A stretch of DNA of 64,000 bases from positions 186,001-250,000 of the forward strand of contig JAACJM010000103.1 of the NCBI GenBank assembly GCA_013368315.1, written 5' to 3'. Below, piece after piece: positions 36,639-48,036 of this stretch. The translations under genes were made by a program, and so were the position numbers. Origin of the DNA: Tetrapyrgos nigripes. Its lineage: Eukaryota > Basidiomycota > Agaricomycetes > Agaricales > Campanellaceae. The notes under the pieces are model-generated. The model searched no databases and was not told where the DNA came from. It saw nothing but the letters and a program-made list of their open reading frames with translations. Position 1 is the first letter of the stretch; every line of letters begins with the position of its first letter.

Positions 36639-37096
36639 ACAAAATGCTACCAAAAGGAAAGGAATTCGTGAAGAAGGGCGTAACAACTGCAACCTGGTTC
36701 CCAACCGAACGCCGTGCTTGCAATTACTGAACACAAAGAGAAAAGCGATAGCATTAATGTGATAACAGCGTAAACATGGACTCGGATGGTAAACTTGATT
36801 ATGCAAGGAAGGAATACGATAAAGTGTCCTTGGTGTGTAATTATGATAATAAGACGTTCCAAAGCACGCCTCGATGAATGCGTGCAAAACTTGTAAAGAG
36901 TGGTTGAATGAAAATTCAGGGATCCAAAAAGAAGTTGTGTACTCCAACGTCATTGAGGAACCGCAACCGCGACCGTGATTGCGATCGCACCTGCGTTGCA
37001 TCTTCAGGAATACTTTATTACTTCGTTCTATGCTGCGTCACCGATACCACATACCATTACTCCCAATCCTGCCCCAGTCGTCGTCGAGCCCACAGT

Positions 37097-39753
37097 CTAC
37101 CTCGGATCCGATCCCAACTCCGACCCCAATCCCGCTCCCATCTCCATCTCACCCGCATCCCCAAATGGATCTCCTCTTCTCCTCATATAACCCTGACCCT
37201 GTACCTCACTTTTGAAACTCGTACTCCCAACCATACCCATATCAGCGCTGCCACCAACACCGTCACGACGTTCACCGTATCTGTGTCCGTATTCGTACGC
37301 ATGCGCATGCGTATCGTCGGCGAAAGGGTCTTTCTGTATCTGAATCAACGGAGGATATGATGATGACAGAGGACTAGGACCCGGACTTGGGCCTAAATCT
37401 GAGGAAGGTCTTGAGCGGGAGCGGGAACCTGAGCCAGAACCAGAACCAGAATCAGAGCGAGAGCCGAAGGCTAAGGGTATCTTCTCTATTGGTCGTTTAC
37501 TTGCGGATTCGTCAAGACCTTGACCTTGTGCTTGTGCTTGCTTGTCCATAGCTGCAGTTGCAGCTGCGATATCGCCAATACCGGTACGTGTACCCCAGGC
37601 GGTCTAGTTTCAGAGAAGAAAGAAAAAAAGAGAGACAGACGTGAGCATGTCTCATTACTCTTCCGGGATGAAAAGACGCACCTCATGCAACGTACAAAGT
37701 GCATACAGCTTCATAATAGCAAAATAATACCCAAAAAGAATGAACGCAGGGACGTAGATGATGTCTTGGGGCCGATACCATAAATGAGGAAGGAGCTTGG
37801 CTGTACGTGTTGCGGTGAGCCAGACCATGTAGCTGAGGATGACGTTCCTGAGGAAGGGAAAAAGAGAGGGATGGTGAGTTTTCGCTCGATGAAAGGGAAA
37901 GGGTGTGTGGAGAATGAAGGGGAAGGAGGAGGTACAATGGGAAACAAAAAAGCCTGTTTAAGACTGGAGGATACACCGAACCGGTGAAAATGAAAGCCAA
38001 AAGCCCACATCCTTTTACACAGCACACAATCTCGTCAATACGTGAATAGCTGGGTGTGAACCCTAAAGCATCCCAGAACCGTTGCCTTCAGCCAACTCGT
38101 TTCACCGCTTCCCAGCTTGGCAGTTCCAGCTTCTACGAGATTCAAACCGCGAGATAAAGAGAGAGAATAGCAGTATGGCAGAAAGAGGTGGGTATATGCG
38201 CGTATATGAGCGCATACAGCGACCCATGGCCATCGACAAAGAGCGTCCGGCGACGTCCGGCGGCGTCCGGATCATCATGGGTGAAGACTCAAGAACAGAG
38301 CATTCGCACATCAATCATCCGGCATACAACAAAACAACCGAAACCGGAGATAGAATGAATGACGACATCGCTCATCACAAGCGAAAGATAGGGGAAAACG
38401 ACAAAGGCGGAATGAAACATGGTCGAAAACGAGAAGAACAAGAGGGCTTGAAGGAGGGCTTGAAGGAGAAACAGTGTACTCACCACCAGGGAAGATGATA
38501 GCCGCCATTTTCAACGTCTTTGGTACTCTTGTAGACGACATATGCGACGAGGCATGGACCGGCGAGTAGAGTGAAGGGGTTAAAGAGCTTGTCAACCTGT
38601 TGCAAGCTTCAGATATACCAGAAGGATAATGAGAAAAGGAAGAAGAAGAAAATGCGCATATAGCCATGTTTCCACGAGGGATTGGCAGAAAGTAAAAACC
38701 TTGTTGAACAGAAAACGCACCATCGTGTATGCAACATACGGATGAGCTGTCCATATATGCCTCTCCATGAACAGACTCCTCAAATCACTTCTCCACGTAT
38801 TCCTCGTCCACCTCAACACCTGCTTCAAAAATCTCCAATTCGGCTTCATCGTACTCAACAACTCCGCCTCCTTACAACATTGCACATACGTGCTCCATCC
38901 ATGGCTCACCATCCACCTCGTCAAAAACTTGTCATCTCCCGAATTGAGCTGATATTTCCCTAACCAATAATCATGCGTGAATCCATACATGAACTCTGGG
39001 TCCTTGAGGATGATGGTCCGATAGGCAGCTGTTCGACCGGAAAGACATGGAATACCACCGTCGATGTGTGTCGAGGAAGCGATCTCGATGTTACGAATGG
39101 AAAGACGAAACGCAGCGAGGACTTCCCAAACAGTCATTTTATCTCCTACTGGTTTGACCCTCTGAGAAGTCCCGACGCCTCCTACTTTTTGATCCTCGAA
39201 ACAGGCCAAGACGTATGGAAGGAGTGTAGGTGGCCATATGGCATCGTCATCTGCAAAGACGATGATATCCGTCATAGTGTGTTTGATTCCGTGGGTCATT
39301 TGTAAACGCTTGTTAGCAAACGGGACAGTGAGGACTCGGATGCGTTCTGGGTCAACAGAGTTGGCGAGCTCTTGGAGAGGACCGAGCATTTTCTCTTCGG
39401 TAATGATGAGGATTTCTTTGGGTTTTCCGATGAGCCATGAGCGTGCTGCTTCCTTGAATTCTTCGCCTGCGTCTATGGTTGGTACAATGATTGTAACGTC
39501 CTCAGAAGCAATGTAGGTCGGGTTTTCAGGTAGAGGAACTGGGCGATAGGTAAAAGAGGCAGCGATTCGTATTAGATACCATAGGTATCGGTAGAAACTG
39601 GAAGAAAAAATCAGACAGTGCCCGGACGAAGAAACGCGACTTGGACAGACCCAATGACCCCAAATGGAACGACTAGAGCTGGTCAGGCTTGATAGATACT
39701 TGAGCAAATGGCGACTTACAGATTGGAAAGTCATCGGAAGTGAGGTAAAGCAT
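37097..39753 (-). CDS. Family 2 glycosyltransferase, Cps1/hyaluronan-synthase-like
   Basis: Exons 39753-39720, 39672-39651 (22-nt microexon), 39597-38721, 38596-38484, 37847-37682 and 37603-37097 give 572 aa. It is a membrane polysaccharide synthase that adds sugars from a nucleotide donor. Visible processive GT2 elements: IIVPTIDAG at the N-terminal donor site, FADDDAIWP (about 133-141), SGDDKFLTRW and QVLRW. Hydrophobic segments lie at about 12-35 and in the region LFNPFTLLAGPCLVAYVVY to IIYVPAFILFGYYFAI. The last exon adds a 169-residue low-complexity tail rich in Gln, Gly, Ser-Arg and Pro repeats, probably cytosolic. The start MLYLTSDD followed by the microexon joins VPFGVIG|FYRYLW, matching the family start. 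The polymer is unknown. Confidence 0.87.
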
Positions 39754-40398
39754 GTCTAGAGAAGAAAAAGACTGGACGCCCGAGTGGGCTGGACTTGTAA
39801 CGACACCCGAATGAAACGTGAGGGACCTCCTTCTCCTAAAGCGGACTTTGAAACAAATGCTCGAGCCTCGGTCAGAGGTCTCGGGCACAAAATTTAAAAA
39901 AGGGCTGTAGCACCGGAGTCTTGGCTAAATTCCTAACTGTTCATACGTCTATGTCCTTGTCTCAGAAGAAAAATCTCGTTCTTTAGCTAGAACGGTGGGA
40001 ATTGGTAGAAATGGATTACCGGTGTGGCGTTCAGAAGGTCGATAGTAGGTACGTGAGCTCTTACGGCTAAACTGAGTTACATGAAACCTTCAAGCAACGT
40101 TTTAGCGAGCTTGTCGAGTTCTCCAACCTCGCGCAAGAAAAGAACAAAAGAAAGCCTGATCGTAGTATTCCGTCATTACTGGTGACGCGCAGCTGAGGTC
40201 GATGAAGAGTCCAATCAGCTAAATCTGAATCCGACCTCTTTTCACTGGAACAGACAGTGTTCGACTTGAGGTCGAGACCTGAGAAATATACTCGTGGAAA
40301 ACATCGCTGTATCTTGACTGTATCCATGCTGTATCTTATTTCAACACGGTGGAACTAGTACGTGTAACACCTTAATAAATTTAGAGCACAATTCCTGA
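39754..40398. other. Intergenic between glycosyltransferase and CFEM genes
   Basis: Holds the 5' flank of the glycosyltransferase gene and the 3' flank of the CFEM gene. The open frames at 39673-39888 and 40067-40327 are not supported beyond the first glycosyltransferase exon. Confidence 0.4.
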
Positions 40399-40852
40399 TC
40401 AAGCAGAAGCACTGGTAGATGCTGAACCATTGTCAACTACAAGGAGTAGAGTCAGCGGAGTCGTATTAAGTAAAAGAGAGAAAATGAAGAAAACAAGAAC
40501 GATTCAAAAGAACTTCAAACTCACTATCGTCGCAGGCCTGAATAAAATTCAACAAAGATTCATCGGGGCAGTGGGCGATTCCAATACAAGAGAAAACGGC
40601 CCTCTCAAAAGTGGTGCTCATACAGAGACATTGACTCAATGTGCCGTCACTGATGACCGTCATTGATTATACGAGGGATAGACCTGAATAGTAGACGACT
40701 TACGTCGAAGGCGGGCATCCGAACCCAACTGAAGACCGTATGATGCAAGGATTCAAACAGTCATCTTCAAGTCGAATCTGAGCATTTACACCAAGGATAG
40801 CGGTGCTGACATGTGCAGCGAGGGTAAGTGTGGCGAGTTTGGTGGAGAACAT
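40399..40852 (-). CDS. Small secreted CFEM-domain protein
   Basis: Three exons (40852-40704, 40634-40525, 40436-40399) join in phase to a 98-aa protein. Residues 1-24 form a signal peptide (MFSTKLATLTLAAHVSTAIL...NA). The mature part carries eight Cys in CFEM order: DDCLNPC, FGC, TQCLC, FSC, AHCPDES and QAC. This fits the CFEM fold, used by fungi at the cell surface or secreted for haem/iron handling, adhesion or host contact. The C-terminus is Ser/Ala-rich (NGSASTSASA) but too short and lacking a hydrophobic tail for a clear GPI signal, so secretion is more likely. No single open frame covers the gene. A TATA box lies about 50 bp upstream. Confidence 0.8.
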
Positions 40853-40899
40853 CACAATAATGAGGAAGGAGTGGGACGGGCATGGTTCAAGGAAACTCT

Positions 40900-40910
40900 C
40901 TTTATATGTG
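40900..40910 (-). promoter_or_regulatory. TATA box of the CFEM gene
   Basis: On the minus strand CATATAAAGAG lies about 50 bases upstream of the CFEM start codon at 40852, a normal place for a core promoter in this group. Confidence 0.55.
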
Positions 40911-41093
40911 TCCCACCACGATAGTTATCAACACGTTGAACATGTTAATGATCATAATTCAGAATTCCGCACAGTCGTACGCAAGTTCTACACGGTGTAG
41001 CCATCCATAAATTCAGATGTGAGTCCTGATCATCACTGATATGCCAGAATATCGAAGAACTTGAATTCTTGTCCTGTAAGTATACAAATATCC

Positions 41094-41898
41094 TCAGAAC
41101 TTCTCGTACTTTTCCAATGATTGCAAGAACTTTCCCCATCGACCATTATTCCAACTGGTAATGTCCTTCCATTCCTCGCTGTCTGGACCCAAGACACATT
41201 TGGTCCACATCAAGTACGCTCCCAACGCAAAATCGGCAAAAGTCACGGTCTTACCACAAATAAACGTATCTTCCTTTTCAAACCATTTCTCCATCTTCGC
41301 AAACCCCTTCTCGACTTTTTGCCATTCAACTACTTTCTTTTCTCCGCTCGGATACACCTCTTCCATGGGAATGGGATTTCTAGCCCTCAAGAATTTCTCA
41401 CTGGGCGGATTCACGAACCACGTCGTCGCAGGCATCATAAATTGGAGCATCGGTGCCACGAAAGGCCAGGTCAAGACGTCGCTCCAAGGTGCCTGGAGCG
41501 TCCGAGTCCCAGGAGGGAAGAGCATGGGTCGATCGGGATAGGTATCGTCGAGATATCGAGCTACCAGAACGGAATCGCTGATACCGCGCTTAGTAGTTGG
41601 ATCATAGACTGCTGGGAGAGTATAGCATGGCCCGGGAGAGCCATCGGGGTAGGTATCAGTTGGCTGAATACCGAGTTTCTTCATCTCTCCTTCGATATCG
41701 GGGTATTCGACCCAGACTACCTTGTATGGAATGCGTTTGTAGTTTAGAGCGTAGCTACGAGCCTCAGTATCGTAAGTATCTGCTGCAAAGGGAATCAGAA
41801 GTATGTACTTGCCGGATTTTCCAGGTATTGGGAGACCATGGCAGCCCATTAAGTTTGGCTGGGATGTCGAAGAAGGTGATAGTGCTGTCGTCGGACAT
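41094..41898 (-). CDS. Glutathione S-transferase, GSTFuA-like, with a GC-AG intron
   Basis: Exons 41898-41813 and 41754-41094 give 248 aa. The thioredoxin-like N-terminal half reads ITFFDIPAKLNGLPWSPN, then RYALNYKRIPYKVVWVEYP and PAVYDPTTKRGISDSV, with the conserved SDS that binds glutathione. The all-helical C-terminal half ends with the N-capping region GKTVTFADFALGAYL. This pattern is typical of the enlarged GSTFuA/etherase-like group of wood- and litter-decay fungi, which detoxify or bind small aromatic compounds. The intron has a GC donor in perfect context (CCG|GCAAGT) and ends TCGTAG. Splicing gives KIR|YALNY in frame, exactly the family sequence, whereas the unspliced frame starts with unrelated residues. 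Cytosolic, intact. Confidence 0.88.
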
Positions 41899-41941
41899 GT
41901 TGACAAAGGGAACCTGACGTATGAAACCAGCATCTGCTGCG

Positions 41942-41949
41942 TTTATATA
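41942..41949 (-). promoter_or_regulatory. TATA box of the GST gene
   Basis: On the minus strand GTATATAAAC lies about 45-50 bases upstream of the GST start codon at 41898. Confidence 0.5.
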
Positions 41950-42640
41950 CTCAACCAGTTCCTGAGCCCAGCTCAGCTGATCACGAGCCTATTGGGTTTG
42001 TTTAGTAAGTCGACATAAGTTAACTCGGCCTTTAAGAGGCCTCGTAACAATTTTAGTAACAATGTTAGTAACATGCTAGCGTATCACGTTATTTAGGGCC
42101 AGTTCAGGATTTTTCGAGACACGGTGTAGTTACTATTCATTACTGGGGCAAAGGGCCATCGCTTCGCGTGGCAAATTACGAGGCCCTTTCGCGTAGTCTA
42201 ACTCAGGTTATGCAGAAGGGAGGGAGAATCGGTGGAAAGTGAGAGGGAAGAAGGGTGTTAAGCAGACCGTTTTGACACGCTAGCATGACGTCGTGGTTAT
42301 TGACGTCAACGGTCCTTGGATCTGAGTCTGGACATTCCGACAACGACATTCCGGTTGTTGGGAAGGGTAAAGACCGGCTGTGGCAACGAAAAGGGGTGGG
42401 AGTTTGAGGTCGTGGTAAAATTTTCGAGGTCGACATAAGTTAACTCGGCCTTTAAGAGGCCTCATAACATCGTCTGTTTCTTGTCCTGTTGATTGCTCAT
42501 CGAAATCTACCGCTCCAGGCACGCGCAGCTATGTTATAAAGATATCCTATCCCAAGTGTTTCCAGATGCTAAAAGGCTTTATATTTCTGAACTTTCCTCT
42601 CCTTTCATTCTTACACTCCATACACACTACTTTGTTACGA
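41950..42640. repeat. Repeat segment with a 40-bp direct-repeat pair
   Basis: The 40-bp sequences at 42009-42048 and 42429-42468 begin GTCGACATAAGTTAACTCGG, end GGCCTC(G/A)TAAC, and differ at one base. They are exactly 420 bp apart. The interior (about 380 bp) has no open frame of interest. This looks like a short element with direct terminal repeats or a tandem duplication. Confidence 0.6.
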
Positions 42641-45600
42641 GGCCGAAGAATGAGGTTGAGTTGTTTACACTGCGTTTCTGCAGGTGGCTATGTCAATTAT
42701 GTCCTGATTTCTCCTGACCGTCTCTTTCTGGATTTTTCCTGCCCATCTTTTGTCTGGCCAATTCTTTGTCCCTTGGCTTATGAATCCTGCTGAGAGAGAG
42801 AGAGAGTGGAAGTCGAGTCATGAGAAATCAAAAGTTTACGCATACGTGGTGACCCCAATTGGAGTGGCCCAAAAAAAAGAAATTGAATTTGAGTGGAATG
42901 ATGGAGTAACGCTAAGTACTACCAATGCAGACAGGGAGACATTAAAAACTTCTGAGGGCAAACCACTTGGGAAAATCCCCTGGCAGGAAAAGTTGCCACT
43001 GCCGCACATACAAATAATAGTAGATACTGTACACAATATGAGGGTGGCAAGAGGGAGGGTTAAAGAAATTTGAATCAAGTGATGAATGAGATTCAACCTG
43101 AATGGAGAAATTGCGTGCAAGAGTTCGAGTATAAGTAGAGGAGAGGAGAATAAAGGGTTATCACTGCATTGGTTGGCAGATCACTGAACTCTATATTCCG
43201 GGTGTTGAACGGAGTATTCTCGCTGATTTACTCAGATCATAGAACACTCCAATCTGTTGCCACAATTAAACAGTCTTAAATTTATAATTTAAAAGACATT
43301 TATTTTTCCGTTTTGTTTCCGACAGCTTTCAGGGTCTAATGCATCCCTGTCAATATAATTTTCCCTCTCTCATATCACCATGAAGCTCTCGCATATTTTT
43401 CTTTTTGCTGCACTGTTCTCACTTTGGCCCTGTGTAAAGTAAGCAATGATTGCCTCAACTCCAACCTGGCCATTCCAGTCAGATCAAGCATTGGCAGACG
43501 CAGCCAGGCAGACTGTGCAGATTTGGCTCACTCAGATTTCCTCTTCCATTCCACCTCTAGTCTTGATTCCATGGCATTTCTCTACAACCAGTCAATGTTC
43601 CTCAACTTCTATAATGCGCCCCATTCTACACTAGGCCATTGGATGCAGTTGGATTGCGAGAATCTTGTTCATGACAATTACACTTGTGGAGATTTCACTT
43701 GCGAGAGTCATGTCTCAGTTTCTCTTTCTCTGGCACTTCTTTTCTTGGTCATGGCTCAATGTTGTTTTATGATCACAACTCAACATTGTTCTGTAATACA
43801 GATATCCACAACTCAATGTCGCTTTATGATTACAGCTCAATGTTGTACAATGATCAGCACTCAATGCCCCTCAATGATTACTGATCTAAGTTGTATGTTG
43901 GTTCTATCTTCACCTCTTATATCAGATCAAGCTTGTTCTTTTAGCTGCTTGCATGCATTCTTATCATCATAACCTGTTGTATGCTGGCATGCTCACTTAT
44001 TCCCTTTCTCCACACATGTATTGTTCAGTCTTTCATGTTAGAGCTTGGTTCATTGCATCTAGAGACTTGATATTTTTTTGGAAGTCTTTCACTATTCACT
44101 CCAAGTATCAGGGTTGCTACTTACTGCATACTGTCTCAAACCATATTCTTCTGTCTGTTCATCAACTTACTATAGTCTGTACTCAAGATTCCTATGCTGT
44201 TTATGGACTTACTAGCTACAGCTTATTCACTATTGGCTCTGACAGTCTGTGGATCTGCATGAACAGTTTTCTACTCCTTTGAATATGAATTTCAAAAAGA
44301 GTTGGCACATGTAATTTGCCAGTTATGAGCCAACACGGCCCCGTACTTGACATGCACTGGCACTGGCCCACACCCCTTCATACCATATGAAGTGGCTGTG
44401 GGCCAATGCTAACACATGGCAAGTATGAGGCCTTTCTATTTCCAGCAGAGTATGATCAAGGGTATAATATAGGGTATGAAAATCTGTAAGAGCAGCTAGT
44501 GATGTGACAGCATATTGAGTCAACAGAAATACACGTCGAGCTCTGTATCACTTGGAAAAGAAATGGAACCCAGATTGGAATAGGGGCTGATGATTGACCT
44601 TGGGAAAAATTGGAGGGAAGAAGTCAGGAACATAAGAACATAGCCACTAGCAGAAAGGGAGTGTAAACAACTCATCCTCATTTTATTTGGCCTTGTAACT
44701 TTGTAACTTGCTGGAAGTGGGCCAGTGGGTTGCTGCTGGCAGGTATGATTCCATTTCACTTTCTTTCAGCTTTCAATGGCTTCTTAATTATGAGGCTGAA
44801 GAATGAGGCTGAGTTGTTTACACTGCGTTTCCACAGGTGGCTATGTCAATTATGTCCTGATTTCTCCTGTCCGTTTCTTTCTGCATATCGGACACTCTGA
44901 TCAGGGTTTTTGTTTCTTTTCCAACCGTATACAGGGTTCAACATGTCCAACTGGACCTTTCTTCCTGTTCCCCTACAATGATGTTGACTCATACCTCTCT
45001 GCTTCATTGCCCTCTTTAATGTTGCTTCTGTGCAAGCTTAGCTATGATTTCTTTCACAGCAGTGGTGCTGCAGCACTCCTTGTTTCAGTCCTCTTTCCCT
45101 TCCCTTTTGAATATATTCTCAGCTCTAAGATGTCTGCATATTTTGACTCAATGCCCAATTCTGTTCTGATGCACCCTTCGTCTTTTCCACTTTTGATTCT
45201 ACAGATTCTGTTCATGAAGACTCAATGCATGAACAAAGTAGTTTGGTAGTCTCTTCACATGTACTTGTATTCTCTTAATGGTAAATAGTAAAGAAGTCAA
45301 ATAGAAAATAATGTGTATTTGTCATTCCTGCCCTGTAATACCATTTCTGGTACTGTATGCCTAGACACGTAGACCTATCAGGAACAAGTGACACGTAAGT
45401 CATAGCCCCTATCTTTTCTTTTATCACTATTCTTCTTTGTACAGACCACACATCTTCTCGGCTCTTTTCCATTTGTTTTACAAATTCATTATTCCTTATT
45501 CGCTTGACTCCCGCCACACTCATACATGTATCACACCTGGTACATGTTTTATACCAATTCTGTCAGCCTATCTCATACTCATTTCTTCCTATATGCCTTT

Positions 45601-46660
45601 CTCTTACGATTTTTAGACTTGAAATCCCTCATTTTTTTACTATCATTAGGAGGCTTGGAACAACTTATAGCAGACTCAGACTGAGATTGTGTAAGTAACA
45701 ACCTGCTCCATGGTGTCAGTTACTTACACTAGAGATACCCAACAGACACAAAAATCTTTTTCAGCTGTGTAAGTCTGACTCTCATGGATTCATCTACTCA
45801 ACAAAACCATTTGTTAATGTTTAATGATTCAGGATGTTATCACTCTTGTTGTTCAATCAGTTGGAGATGCCATTGCTTCTGGTGCCAATAAACTCCAGAG
45901 TACTGTTGAGCTTGTATGTCTGTTTGTCATCATCTCCATTCGTCTAATACTGAAAGTATCCTCAGGGAACTCACATTATGTTGGGCAGTATCATCTTCCA
46001 GCTGAGTGAGTCAGACTTGACCAACTAATAACTTCCTCACTTACTTAATTCATTCTTACTATTGTGACCCACTGCAGTAATCATAATGTGCTTCTGCATC
46101 CTTGCATACATGTTTTTCAGAGCATATTGTGAGGACAGGCCTGTACACTCTACAGGCCCTGAAGAAACACCATGAGGAAAGATACACGGGAAAATTCAGC
46201 TCCTGATCTGTGCTGTAGGGTTCAATACAACTTTGCTCTTCGTTTGGTAAGTAAGATTGAAGTTGCTTCTACAATGAGGCATATTCATGAACTTGCGACT
46301 TCAGTGTGATCTATAGAACAGCAGAGCTCACAGATGGGTTTAGAGGCAAGATCATCACCACTGAATGGCTATTCCATGTGTACCCTTCTTCTCATATTTA
46401 CATCAGCAAAAGCCTAGTTACATGTAAATACCTTTATCAGTGCTAAATGCCTGTAAACGAGATTGCTACATATCTAGACCTCAAGGAGGTACCCTAAACT
46501 TTAGATGACCAAAATGATAAATGGCCTTTAGATACATTGAATGATTATTCATTCCGAGAAGCTCTGGATTGATTGAAAGCAATATAAAGACTATAAAGGA
46601 CTACATACCTGTTGGAGCTTCAAGATAATTCATGAGTACTTCCACAGTTCTAAAAAATTG
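42641..46660. other. AT-rich repeat mosaic, no intact gene
   Basis: A sequence of about 90 bp (GAAGAATGAGG(T/C)TGAGTTGT ... ATGTCCTGATTTCTCCTG) occurs at 42644-42730 and 44797-44883 in the same orientation. A diverged inverted copy lies at about 44615-44700. Frames at 42750-43073 and 43424-43972 have the length of exons but no recognisable domain, and the latter is built of internally repetitive text (ACTCAATG/TCAATGTTG units at about 43750-43880). I consider this old transposon-derived sequence. Confidence 0.4.
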
Positions 46661-46669
46661 CTTATTGTG

Positions 46670-47050
46670 TCAAGGCTTTGAAGAGTGTAGAGCCATCTAA
46701 AGGTCATCAAGAGTTGTTTGCTTTGTCAAGCATGCAAAGGATTTAGAGCCATCCAAAGGTTACAAAGCATTGTTTACCTTATTAAAGATCCATCAAAAGA
46801 TAGGCAAGGATTGTTCACATTGTTAAGGATTTAGAGCCATTCAAAGGTTACAAAGCATTGTTTACCTTATCAAAGATCCAAAGGATTCAGATCCATCCAA
46901 AGATCAGCAAGGATTGTTCACATTGTTGAGCCTGCAAAGGTTTTAGAGCCATTTAAAGGTTACGAAGCATTGTTTAACTTATAAAGGATCCAAAGGATTT
47001 AAAGCCATTTAAAGGTCAGCAAGGATTGTTCACCTTTTCAAATATTCAAA
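46670..47050. repeat. Minisatellite-like block, about 110-bp units
   Basis: At least three diverged units, each with an AGAGCCAT(C/T)(C/T/A)AAAGGT block, ACAAAGCATTGTTTACCTTA, then AAAGATCCA and CAGCAAGGATTGTTCAC. Unit boundaries drift by indels. It lies in non-coding AT-rich DNA. Confidence 0.7.
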
Positions 47051-48036
47051 TGATGTTGAAAGTTGCATAGCTATAAGAGTGTTTTGCAAATAGTGAAGGC
47101 ATAACAGGATCACAGCCATTTCAGCTACCCATCAGGATTTGTTGCTTTTCCAAGACCATATGATACCTCAGACCTTGTCCATTGTATGGATCCAGGAATG
47201 CATATACAGTCAAAACAATTCACAAATTCATTACATAGAATAGTAATAATATACAGCAGTAAGAATAGCAACAACAACAATGGAGCTATGATCCAAAGAT
47301 GGGGACAAGCGATGATAAAAGAAAGCAATAGAGAGAAAGGACAAATGATACAAAGGGAAAGGACTGGTGATACAAACAGATAGGTGATGATGATACAAAG
47401 AATGGGACAACCAGTAATGAAAGAAGGGAAAAGCAATGGTGATCCAAGATCAGGTTGGGAGTGATGTGCAGAGTGTGAGTGTCAAGAAACTATGAAGATA
47501 TTATATGGTAGTACACTAGTACTAGTTGCAGTGTTCACTGGCAGAGCATTGAGTAATCATGAGAGAAATATGTCAATCAAAGGTGATAGGACAGGTAAAA
47601 GAACAAACTCACTGAAGAGAAGAGAGAAACCATCTGTGGAATGGGAGATGTCAATGAAAGAAGAAAGAGAGTTGATGAAACACTCACAAGCAATTGGGGC
47701 AAGGCAAAGAAACCTGGAAAAAACATCAATGCATATATCAATTGCAACACTATAGACATACACACCTTCGCCATGGTAGAAAAGCCAAGAGATATTTTCC
47801 ATTCAGGAATGTGGAGACATACCAGCCAGCCACGCAACTTTGTCATCTAAAGAAATGTCAATAACAAAAGGAAGAAAGTAGAATAGACACACTCACTCTA
47901 ACCATAAGCAAACAATCAAGAAAACTGAAAGAAAAATTCAACATGTATATCGGTCATGACTTGGACAGCACTCACTGACAGTAACTTTGGAGGGGGAGCC
48001 CTTCCTCGAGACTGAGGGAAGTGTTAGAGCTATTCC

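Noticed and set aside
36908..37360. 150-codon plus-strand ORF
   Set aside because: Mostly antisense of the low-complexity tail of the glycosyltransferase gene; arises from its skewed codon use.
43424..43972. 182-codon plus-strand ORF with repeated TQC/MIT text
   Set aside because: Internally repetitive translation of repeated DNA; no family pattern.
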